DNA from: RGIG3701 sp031553595
GTDB taxonomy: Bacteria; Planctomycetota; Planctomycetia; Pirellulales; Thermoguttaceae
Assembly (NCBI GenBank): GCA_031553595.1
Contig: JAVBLI010000005.1
Location: forward strand, 248,001-312,000
Direction of reading: 5' to 3'
DNA length: 64,000 bases
Below are positions 18,401 through 25,114 of the stretch, piece by piece. The position numbers and the translations under genes were made by a program. Numbering within the stretch: position 1 is the first letter of the stretch; each line of letters starts with the position of its first letter. A model generated the notes under the pieces. It saw only the letters and a list, made by a program, of their open reading frames with translations. It made no database searches and was not told the DNA's origin.

Positions 18401-19669
18401 ATGACCAAAAAATTTACATGGATACTTGTGGCACTCCTGGCAGCGTGTTCCATTCATCACGCGGAAGCTCAGAACTGGCCTGAGTTTCTCGGCAAAAACG
18501 GGGATAATCACAGCCCGGCAAAAAATCTCCCGGTCATGTGGAGTGAGACGGAAAATGTCACGTGGAAGACGCCGCTGCATGACCACGGGTGGTCTTCGCC
18601 GGTGATTTTCGGGGATCAGATCTGGATGACGGCCGCGCCGAATGATGGACTGAAAATGTATGCCATCTGTGTGGATAAAGTGTCGGGAGAAATCCTTCAT
18701 GACATCCTGGTTTTCGAGAATGAAACCACGGAGGAGGATGACTTGATCGGCGTGAACACTTTCGCGTCCTGCACGCCGTGTGTGGAGCAGGGGCGGGTGT
18801 ATGTGCATTTCGGGACGTACGGAACCGCGTGCCTGGACACGAAAACGGGGAAGAAAATCTGGCAGCGGCGTGACCTGAACATCCAGCATCTTCGCGGGCC
18901 GGGGTCTTCGCCGATTCTGTATGGAGACACGCTCATCGTGCAGTATGACGGCGCGGATAAGCAGTTCGTGACCGCTTTCGACAAAAAAACCGGAAAAACC
19001 GTCTGGCAGACCGATCGTTCCGTGGATTTCGGGAACATGGACCCGGATTTGCGGAAGGCGTACTGCACGCCGATTATCGTGAAGGTGGATGGGCTGGATC
19101 AGATGGTAAGTGTGGGGGCGCAGGCCGCTTATGGATATGACCCGAAAACGGGGGCGGAAATCTGGCGCGTGCGGTTTAACGGATTTTCGAATGCCGCGCG
19201 GCCGGTCAGCGCCGGGGAAGTCGTGCTGCTGGTGACGGGGTACGCCCGTGGGAATCTGCTGGCCGTGAAGCCGGACGGAAAAGGGGATGTCAGCGAAACG
19301 CATATCGCGTGGCAGCAGACGAAAGCCGTGCCGCTGAAGCCCACGGGAATCGTCGTCGGCCGTGCCGTTTACCTGGTGGATGACCGCGGCATCTTTTCCT
19401 GCATGGCCCTGGAAGACGGCGAGCTGCTGTGGCAGAGCCGCCTCGGCGGGAATTTTTCCGCCACGCCGCTTTATGCGGACGAAAAACTGTACTGCTTCGA
19501 CGAAGAGGGGAAATGCCATATTTTGCTGCCATCCGCGGATGAGGACGAAAAAACGTTTCTGCCCGTGAATGAGCTGGACGCCGGCGCGCTGGCATCTCCC
19601 TGTGCACAGGACGGCGTGCTATTCGTGCGCACGAAAACGCATCTTTACCGGATCGAGAAAAAAGATTAA
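18401..19669 (+). CDS. Secreted PQQ-like beta-propeller repeat protein
   Basis: 422 residues. The ATG at 18401 is chosen because GAGG lies seven bases upstream and the signal peptide (WILVALLAACSIHHAEAQNW) then has normal length. Propeller blades are seen as repeated WxxxL...GxxxxWQ patterns, for example DTKTGKKIWQRRDL, DKKTGKTVWQTDRS, DPKTGAEIWRVRF and LEDGELLWQSRLGG. These resemble planctomycete outer-membrane-assembly or PQQ-repeat proteins with no proven enzyme activity. The stop codon TAA overlaps a family A fragment. Confidence 0.82.
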   Translation: MTKKFTWILVALLAACSIHHAEAQNWPEFLGKNGDNHSPAKNLPVMWSETENVTWKTPLHDHGWSSPVIFGDQIWMTAAPNDGLKMYAICVDKVSGEILHDILVFENETTEEDDLIGVNTFASCTPCVEQGRVYVHFGTYGTACLDTKTGKKIWQRRDLNIQHLRGPGSSPILYGDTLIVQYDGADKQFVTAFDKKTGKTVWQTDRSVDFGNMDPDLRKAYCTPIIVKVDGLDQMVSVGAQAAYGYDPKTGAEIWRVRFNGFSNAARPVSAGEVVLLVTGYARGNLLAVKPDGKGDVSETHIAWQQTKAVPLKPTGIVVGRAVYLVDDRGIFSCMALEDGELLWQSRLGGNFSATPLYADEKLYCFDEEGKCHILLPSADEDEKTFLPVNELDAGALASPCAQDGVLFVRTKTHLYRIEKKD

Positions 19670-19716
19670 GAGCGTTTTCGGCTACTGTTTTTGTGTCCAA
19701 ATGAATAAAAAAAACT
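19667..19716. repeat. Family A fragment (internally deleted)
   Basis: TAAGAGCG at the gene stop runs straight into TTTTCGGCTACTGTTTTTGTGTCC, the right arm and right flank of family A. The left arm and centre are missing. The flank matches the one after copy 6 near 30985. Confidence 0.65.
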
Positions 19717-19859
19717 TTTGAGCGGCGAAAAAATGCCGTCCCGCCGGATGTTTTTTCGTGTTTTCGTCACCCCGAGCATGTAAAACCCTTAAAACCCTGT
19801 TTTTTTATCCGAAAAAAAGATAAAAATACCCAAAATTTCCATTTCCCGCCATTTAACGG

Positions 19860-19889
19860 TTGACTTTTGCCGTCCCCGACGATTATAAT
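19860..19889 (+). promoter_or_regulatory. Sigma-70-type promoter
   Basis: TTGACT at 19860-19865 and TATAAT at 19884-19889 with an 18-bp spacer, about 90 bp upstream of the secreted protein gene at 19978. Confidence 0.65.
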
Positions 19890-19977
19890 ATTAAAGATCG
19901 TGTTTTTATAGGTTTCGGGAATCCCGCATTCCTCGAAAAATCGTCTGATTTCAGAGACATAAGCGTCCATTATTAAT

Positions 19978-21090
19978 ATGCCATTTTCGAACATGAAATT
20001 TTGCCGCCTTTTTATCCGTTTCCGCACCATCGCGTTTTGCGGGATGGCGTTTCTTCTGCTCAGAGGTGGCCTGCCTGTTTACGGACAGACGGCTCCGGCC
20101 GGTGGCGCGGAAAATCCGGCACCAGCTGCCAGAAATCCTGCGACGACTGCGGCGCCGCCCCGCACGGTGACGCCTTCCAGGCCGAGAATCCCCGCGCGAA
20201 ATCTCGCGCCGCACGTCTTCCGCCCCATTAACCCGGCCCTGGACGACCTGCAAACGGATTTCGTACGGGACATCAACGAAATCGTGGCGCAGCACGGCGA
20301 CGATGTGAATTACTCGTGGGCCAAAGAGGTTTCGTTCCGCCCGAGCATCTGGTATCTTTCGCTGGAACTGAAGCCCATGCGGACGATCGAGGTGGAGCTG
20401 CCGGGGCCGGACGGCCGACTGCGGCGTCAAATCGTCTGGTACCTGATTTATAAGGTGCGCAATCCGGGGATGGTTTACGAGCAGGTGCAGTCGCCTCAGA
20501 GTGCCGAAGCATTAAAAATAGCCAAAACTTTGGCGTCCGTTGGGCAGCTTCCCATTCCGCCCGAACGCCAGTTTTATGATATTAAGCCGAATGCAAAGAC
20601 GACGATTCGTTTCGTGCCGAATTTTGAGCTGACGACGCTGGATTCGACGAAATTCGACCCGAAAACCGGGAAAACGGTGCCAGCTCCCATGCGTTACGCG
20701 GACCGTTTCATGCCGCTGGCGGCGAAAGCCGTGCGGATGCGGGAGGATCCGGGCCGAGAGATTCTCGACAGTGTGCAGATGACGCTGCGCCCGATCCAGC
20801 CCGGCGAGGAAGTCTGGGGCATGGCGCTGTGGAGTGGCGTGAATCCCACGACGGATAAATTTTCCGTTTACATCAGCGGCCTGACGAACGCCATGCAGTG
20901 GGAAGAGGATCTTTCGAAATACACACCGAACGGGCGGGTGGCGGAAGGCCGAACCTTGAAATTCAAAACACTGAAGCTGAATTACTGGAAGCCGGGCGAC
21001 GAGACGGCCACGGGGCAGCGCTCCGAGGTTTTCCGCATGGGGATTCCGGATGTGGACGGGGGGCTTGACTACCTGTGGCTTTTCAGGTAA
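19978..21090 (+). CDS. Secreted hypothetical protein
   Basis: 370 residues with an N-terminal basic and hydrophobic signal (FIRFRTIAFCGMAFLLLRGG), then an Ala/Pro-rich linker to residue 75. The folded part runs from VFRPINPALDDLQTDFVRDI to the end and contains several Trp-rich strands (VNYSWAKEVSFRPSIWYLSL, GEEVWGMALWSGV). I do not recognise the family. An in-frame ATG at 19993 is an alternative start. It is followed by rpmA with no clear terminator between. Confidence 0.7.
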   Translation: MPFSNMKFCRLFIRFRTIAFCGMAFLLLRGGLPVYGQTAPAGGAENPAPAARNPATTAAPPRTVTPSRPRIPARNLAPHVFRPINPALDDLQTDFVRDINEIVAQHGDDVNYSWAKEVSFRPSIWYLSLELKPMRTIEVELPGPDGRLRRQIVWYLIYKVRNPGMVYEQVQSPQSAEALKIAKTLASVGQLPIPPERQFYDIKPNAKTTIRFVPNFELTTLDSTKFDPKTGKTVPAPMRYADRFMPLAAKAVRMREDPGREILDSVQMTLRPIQPGEEVWGMALWSGVNPTTDKFSVYISGLTNAMQWEEDLSKYTPNGRVAEGRTLKFKTLKLNYWKPGDETATGQRSEVFRMGIPDVDGGLDYLWLFR

Positions 21091-21157
21091 AATGTGCGTT
21101 CTGTAATTTTCGGATATTATCGAAATGACACATTTTACTTGAGAAAGGGTGGATATT

Positions 21158-21427
21158 ATGGCTCATAAGAAGGGGCAAGGCAGCAGCCGTAACGGTCGTG
21201 ATTCGAATGCGCAGCGGCTGGGTGTGAAGCGTTTCGCCGGTGAATTCGTCCGTGCGGGGAACATCATCGTGCGTCAGGTCGGAAATAAATTCCATCCCGG
21301 CGCGTGCATCGGCCAAGGCAGTGATTACACGCTGTTCGCGCTGGAAGATGGTTATGTCCGTTTCGACCGCGAAGGTCGTCGAGTGAATATCTGCAAAACC
21401 CGCGAAGAATCGGTGGCGGCGCAGTAA
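21158..21427 (+). CDS. rpmA: 50S ribosomal protein bL27
   Basis: 89 residues. The start at 21158 (MAHKKGQGSSRNGRDS) is fixed by the family N terminus and by GAAAGGGTGGAT just upstream. bL27 contacts the peptidyl transferase centre through its N-terminal tail. No cleaved N-terminal extension like that in Firmicutes is present. The usual partner gene rplU is not next to it. Confidence 0.97.
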   Translation: MAHKKGQGSSRNGRDSNAQRLGVKRFAGEFVRAGNIIVRQVGNKFHPGACIGQGSDYTLFALEDGYVRFDREGRRVNICKTREESVAAQ

Positions 21428-21463
21428 CGCACGGCCGGCTTTTTTAAGCGACAAAAAATAAAA

Positions 21464-21497
21464 ACGTGGCTCCGGTATCCGGGGTCGCGTTTTTTTG
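21464..21497 (+). terminator. Rho-independent terminator after rpmA
   Basis: ACGTGGCTCCGG (21464-21475) pairs with CCGGGGTCGCGT (21479-21490) using three G-U pairs, followed by a T run to 21497. Confidence 0.75.
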
Positions 21498-21518
21498 TGG
21501 TTTTAATGCCCCCAGTGC

Positions 21519-21646
21519 CAGCGCATTTTTGGCGTGATTTTGGGTAAGAACAGCAGCCGGGAATGCAGCGAAGCGGAATGACCGGATCGAAGTGGGGAAA
21601 CACGCGGCGGTGCTAATCCGGTCTCTGCGCTAACGGTTGCTGTTTT
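21519..21646. repeat. Family A palindrome, copy 4 (right arm shortened)
   Basis: The left flank AGCGCATTTTTGGCGTGATTTTG resembles that of copy 6. The left arm GAACAGCAGCCGGGAATGCAG starts at 21548. The right arm lacks about 14 bp (GCGCTAACG joins GTTGCTGTTTTC), so the hairpin is incomplete. Confidence 0.8.
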
Positions 21647-21691
21647 CTTGCGGCTGCACGCTCTCTGGGCACACGCGCCTCGGTACTCCGC

Positions 21692-21731
21692 AAAAAAAAG
21701 CCCCGAAAGTCGACGTTACGACCTTCGGGGC
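21692..21731 (-). terminator. Minus-strand Rho-independent terminator
   Basis: Read on the minus strand, GCCCCGAAGGTCG pairs with CGACTTTCGGGGC and is followed by eight T (21699-21692). It lies 232 bp beyond the stop of the nearest minus-strand gene (21964). Confidence 0.8.
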
Positions 21732-21963
21732 ATACTCCCTTTTCCTCGTGGAAAAGAACTCAGAATGTGTGTCTCACGACGCCATCATCGTGGTTTCAGC
21801 CTTCAACCTTCCGTGGCCATGCCGTGCGAAAGCCATTCCCAGTGTCTTCCGCAAAACATGATAACGTCTGTCGCGCGCCGTCCCGCCGACTTTCTCCGCC
21901 CCGCGTGAAACCAAAATCCCACCCGGCTCGGAAATCCCCGGAAATCCCGCGCGAAAACAGCGA
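21732..21963 (-). other. 232-bp non-coding stretch between stop codon and terminator
   Basis: No gene is supported. On the minus strand it lies between the stop of the Tyr-rich secreted protein and a strong terminator. It is therefore either an unusually long 3' UTR or a separate small RNA. It is GC-rich with GGCGGGACGGCGCGCGACAG near its middle. I could not match it to a known RNA family by eye. Confidence 0.3.
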
Positions 21964-22362
21964 TTAAAACACATCCATGATGTAATGAAACCCCTTATGG
22001 TAGGGTTTGGGTTGCTGATAATAGTTGTAATTTTTCTTATCGTAAATCGGGATACGCATTTCCGGCGGATAACGATTATACATATCGTCGGCACTGCGGA
22101 AATACTCCTGAGGCCAGAAATTCTGCGGGTAATACACATAAGGATAATGGTAAAACCGGTTCATGTCCTGTGTGGCATTCGACTGTCCCCAGGACTGATT
22201 GAACGCCGGGCCGTCATGCGAGTCGGAATACAACGAATTCGGCGGAATTTGCGGATACGACTTATTTTGCGTACGGCGGAAACGCTGCGCTTCCGCACTG
22301 CTGCACAGCAAGATCAGCGCCACCACGCAGAAAAAGAAAACGATCGATGCACGTTTTAACAT
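21964..22362 (-). CDS. Small secreted Tyr/Asn/Pro-rich protein
   Basis: 132 residues from the ATG at 22362, chosen for the GAGGTG ribosome site and the signal peptide (SIVFFFCVVALILLCSSAEA). The mature part is rich in Tyr, Pro, Asn and Gln, for example FYHYPYVYYPQNFWPQEYF and KKNYNYYQQPKPYHKGFHY. Planctomycetes encode short secreted proteins of similar composition, with unknown function. No cysteine occurs in the mature chain. It may be a surface or matrix component; that is inference. Confidence 0.65.
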   Translation of the reverse strand: MLKRASIVFFFCVVALILLCSSAEAQRFRRTQNKSYPQIPPNSLYSDSHDGPAFNQSWGQSNATQDMNRFYHYPYVYYPQNFWPQEYFRSADDMYNRYPPEMRIPIYDKKNYNYYQQPKPYHKGFHYIMDVF

Positions 22363-22616
22363 AAAACACCTCGAAATGAATGCTTTCCCGGAATCACTTC
22401 GCGAAAAGCAAGATGTACAAAAATTCTCGGGCAAAAACCGAATGGAAATTCTGAAAAACCTCCCTAAAACGGGGCCATTTACTACATTCGGCAAAATCCG
22501 CGTAATTGTTGAGAGAATGTTCTTGAAAACATCGCATATTCCCTGTAAAATAGTTATAAAGCCGAAATCCGGGAATGTTCGGCTTCTGTCTCGACAAGAA
22601 AATCTCGTAAGATATT

Positions 22617-22895
22617 ATGGCGTTTCAAAAAAACCGTGAAAATCACAGACGAAGTGTTTTCGAGCAATTACCGTGCGTGGATCGCCGTACCGCGGCGGAT
22701 CTGGAAGAACTGGGGTTCCATTCGCTGGATGAATTAGCGCTGGCGGATCCGGAAACGATGTTCAGCGATTTTCAGCGTCTTCGCGGCGGCGGACTTTCAC
22801 GAGACATCCTTGCTGTTTTCCGCTGCGCTGTATATTCCGCCGCGGAAGATTATCCGGAAGAAGAGAAATTACGCTGGTGGTACTGGAGAGATTAG
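22617..22895 (+). CDS. Cdd1-like (pathogenicity locus) helix-hairpin-helix protein
   Basis: 92 residues. The helix-hairpin-helix part is LPCVDRRTAADLEELGFHSLDELA (residues 18-41). The C-terminal signature is VFRCAVYSAAED followed by EEKLRWWYWRD, which matches the small Cdd1 family. The family is predicted to bind DNA, but its role is not settled. It lies upstream of a two-component regulator with its own promoter in between. Confidence 0.8.
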   Translation: MAFQKNRENHRRSVFEQLPCVDRRTAADLEELGFHSLDELALADPETMFSDFQRLRGGGLSRDILAVFRCAVYSAAEDYPEEEKLRWWYWRD

Positions 22896-22929
22896 AGAAC
22901 CTGAGGATGCGAAAGAAGCCGTTATTTCC

Positions 22930-23073
22930 GCCAATCAAGAGGTTTACATCAACTTGGGAAAATATGGTGAAATTACTGTTGACACAGGCCGCAAAATAGA
23001 TATAATCAAGGTAATTGGCAAGTTTGAGAACGCCGGCATAATTGGCATTATTGTAAACTCTTGCCGATTGGGT
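22930..23073. promoter_or_regulatory. Inverted operator-like sequence flanking the regulator promoter
   Basis: GCCAATCAAGAGGTTTAC (22930-22947) is matched in reverse by GTAAACTCTTGCCGATTGG (about 23054-23072). The two half-sites lie on either side of the consensus promoter at 22979-23006. Such paired sites about 110 bp apart could support looping or autoregulation by the HTH-containing regulator encoded downstream. Confidence 0.4.
22979..23006 (+). promoter_or_regulatory. Consensus sigma-70 promoter
   Basis: Perfect TTGACA (22979-22984) and perfect TATAAT (23001-23006) with a 16-bp spacer, 108 bp upstream of the response regulator start. Confidence 0.75.
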
Positions 23074-23113
23074 GTGATACGTACATTGCGGGTTTAAGAA
23101 GGATGGATTCAAC

Positions 23114-23698
23114 ATGGCTGTAAAAACAGTTTTCACAACGGGCGAAGCCGCGAAAATTTGCAAGGTGAGCCAGCAGACAATTATTCGGTGCTTTGACACG
23201 GGACAGCTGAAAGGATTTCGCGTTCCCGGAAGCCGTTTTCGGCGGATTCCCCGCGACCAGTTATTCCTCTTCATGCGAGAGAATGGAATTCCCACGGACG
23301 CGCTGGAGAGTGGTAAAAGAAAAATCCTCTTGGTCGACGACGATAAAGACATTGTCAGCCTGATCGAGGATGTGCTGAATCGGGACGGCCGATTCGAGGT
23401 GCGTTCGGTCAATAACGGCTTCGACGCCGGCATGATGGTCAAGGAATACCATCCGGATCTGATCGTGCTGGACATCATGCTGCCCGATATTAACGGGAAG
23501 GAAGTTTGCCAGCGCGTACGGAGCAATAAATCCATGGACGACGTGCGGATCATCTGCATTTCGGGGATGGTTGAGGAATACAAGATCAAGGATCTGCTGG
23601 ACAGCGGCGCGAACGACTTTTTGCAGAAGCCGTTTGACGTGATGAAATTGCTGGAAAAGATTTGCAGCCACCTGGATATGGAAACGCTTCAGCGGTAA
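23114..23698 (+). CDS. Response regulator with N-terminal excisionase-type HTH and C-terminal receiver domain
   Basis: 194 residues. Residues 6-58 form a MerR/excisionase-like helix-turn-helix (FTTGEAAKICKVSQQTIIRC ... FRVPGSRFRRIPRDQL). Residues 70-190 form a receiver domain with acidic pocket VDDDKD (74-79), phospho-acceptor D120 in LIVLDIML, and the conserved Lys in FLQKPFD. The domain order, DNA-binding first and receiver last, is the reverse of most response regulators. The histidine kinase 150 bp downstream is the likely partner. Confidence 0.85.
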   Translation: MAVKTVFTTGEAAKICKVSQQTIIRCFDTGQLKGFRVPGSRFRRIPRDQLFLFMRENGIPTDALESGKRKILLVDDDKDIVSLIEDVLNRDGRFEVRSVNNGFDAGMMVKEYHPDLIVLDIMLPDINGKEVCQRVRSNKSMDDVRIICISGMVEEYKIKDLLDSGANDFLQKPFDVMKLLEKICSHLDMETLQR

Positions 23699-23720
23699 GC
23701 GTTTTTGAATCCCGAAACCC

Positions 23721-23780
23721 GAGTGTAATGCACGAAATATGTATTTTATCCATGTTTCGCACACTACACTCTGTTTTTTT
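23721..23780 (+). terminator. Probable terminator after the response regulator
   Basis: GAGTGTAATGCACGAAA pairs imperfectly with TTTCGCACACTACACTC, followed by seven T at 23774-23780. Three mismatches lower confidence. Confidence 0.45.
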
Positions 23781-23802
23781 GCGCGAATTTATGGTTTATC
23801 TT

Positions 23803-23832
23803 TATTTTTCCTGTGCTCTTGGTGGTGAATAA
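23803..23832. repeat. Heptamer repeat fragment (CTCTGTG family)
   Basis: TTTTCCTGTGCTCTTGGTGGTGAATAA matches the right arm of the hairpin at 57679-57762. It occupies the spacer just before the histidine kinase start at 23851. Confidence 0.65.
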
Positions 23833-23850
23833 TACGAAAGTGAAAATTTC

Positions 23851-24633
23851 ATGGCGTCGAAATACTCGTCTTTTAAGTTGCCGCGGAGTCGGAAAGAATT
23901 TGAGCAGCGTCTGGAAGCGGCGAAATTTGCGTCATTAGCGGAGTTTGCTGCCGGGGCAGGGCATGATTTGAATAACCCCCTGGCCGCAATTCTCGGCCGG
24001 GCGCAGATGCTGCTGGCTCAGGAAACAGATGCCGGGAAGCGTGCGGAGCTGGCGGCGATCTGTGCGAATGTGCACCGCGCGCAGGAGATGATTTTTGACT
24101 TACGGCTGGTCGCTCAGGCTCCAGCGCCGGAGTTTCGGAAGATTTTTCTCGCGGATCTGCTGGAGGACATTCCCCGGCGTTTCACGCATGCGTTTTCGCA
24201 GCAGGAAATCGTGTGGGAGGTGACGGTCTCGCTGCCGCCCGAGGTGTGGGAATGCTCGCCACGGGTGGAACTGGAGGCGGATCCGGTGCAGATGCAGGTG
24301 CTTTTCCGGGCGCTGGTGCAGAACAGCCTGCGGGCGATTGGCCATGGCGGGGCGATTCGCGTGGCCGTGAGCGTTCCGCAGCCGCCGGAGATGCTGGAAA
24401 TTCGCGTTTCGGACACGGGACACGGCGTGCCGGAAGACATTCGCGGGATGATTTTTGACCCGTTCTTTTCGTCGTATCAGTCGGGCCGGGGGCTGGGTTT
24501 CGGGCTGACGAAAGCCCGGCAGATCGCCCGCATGCACGGCGGGGACGTGATTTTTGAAGAAACCACGGCGGAAACCACGTTTCTGGTGACGCTTCCCATG
24601 AAGCTGCCACAAGAACAGCAGCCGGGAGCGTAG
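23851..24633 (+). CDS. Cytoplasmic sensor histidine kinase
   Basis: 260 residues. The phospho-acceptor H38 lies in GHDLNNPLAAILGRAQ. The ATPase part has the N box QNSLRAIGHGG, G1 VSDTGHGVPEDI, F box IFDPFFSSYQSG and G2 GLGFGLTKARQIARMHGG. There is no membrane segment and no sensor domain beyond 30 residues, so its input must come from another protein. It pairs with the regulator upstream. The last residues QEQQPGA and the TAG stop are encoded inside family A copy 5. Confidence 0.88.
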   Translation: MASKYSSFKLPRSRKEFEQRLEAAKFASLAEFAAGAGHDLNNPLAAILGRAQMLLAQETDAGKRAELAAICANVHRAQEMIFDLRLVAQAPAPEFRKIFLADLLEDIPRRFTHAFSQQEIVWEVTVSLPPEVWECSPRVELEADPVQMQVLFRALVQNSLRAIGHGGAIRVAVSVPQPPEMLEIRVSDTGHGVPEDIRGMIFDPFFSSYQSGRGLGFGLTKARQIARMHGGDVIFEETTAETTFLVTLPMKLPQEQQPGA

Positions 24634-24731
24634 CGGAACACAGTGACGCGCAGAGACCGGATAGAAATGGGGAAATATTCGGCCATTTCTATCCGGTCTC
24701 TGCGCTAACGCTCCATTCCCGGCTACTGTTT
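24613..24731. repeat. Family A palindrome, copy 5 (overlaps a gene end)
   Basis: Arms GAACAGCAGCCGGGAGCGTAG and CGCTCCATTCCCGGCTACTGTTT, inner GAGACCGGATAGAAATGG / CCATTTCTATCCGGTCTC. The left arm supplies the last codons and stop of the histidine kinase. The right end is 10 bp from the stop of the convergent ridA gene. Confidence 0.9.
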
Positions 24732-24741
24732 CCTACAGACG

Positions 24742-25113
24742 TTATGCTTCCGCGATGGCCTCGATCTCCACCAGCACGTCGCGCGGGAGTTCTTTGGCGG
24801 CGACACACGAGCGGGCGGGTTTTTCGGTGAAATACTTCGCGTAAACCGCGTTAAACGTCGCGAAATCGGACATGTGCTTGAGGTAACAGGTGGTTTTCAC
24901 GACTTTTTCCAGCGAACTGCCGGCTGCCTCCAGCACCGCGCGCAGGTTTTCGATGACACGCTCGGTCTGACCTTCGACGCTCATGCCGTCCACCTCGCCG
25001 GTTTTGGGGTTCAGCGCGATCTGGCCGGAGGTGAAGATCAGCCCGCCGGTTTTTATGGCCTGCGAATACGGGCCGATTGCGGCCGGGGCATGTTCCGTGA
25101 AGATTTTTTCCAT
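24742..25113 (-). CDS. ridA: RidA family enamine/imine deaminase
   Basis: 123 residues. RidA hydrolyses reactive 2-aminoacrylate and similar imines. The signature is complete: AIGPYSQAIKTGGLIFTSGQ near the start, the NLRAVLEAAGSSLEKVVKTT helix region, the catalytic Arg in PARSCVAAKELPRD, and a C-terminal VEIEAIA. Length is typical. It starts one base after the stop of the 7TM HD protein gene, so the two are translationally linked. Confidence 0.95.
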   Translation of the reverse strand: MEKIFTEHAPAAIGPYSQAIKTGGLIFTSGQIALNPKTGEVDGMSVEGQTERVIENLRAVLEAAGSSLEKVVKTTCYLKHMSDFATFNAVYAKYFTEKPARSCVAAKELPRDVLVEIEAIAEA

Positions 25114-25114
25114 G

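Noticed and set aside
19767..20030. 87-codon minus-strand ORF
   Set aside because: It overlaps the start of the secreted protein gene at 19978 and its promoter; no ribosome site or family match.
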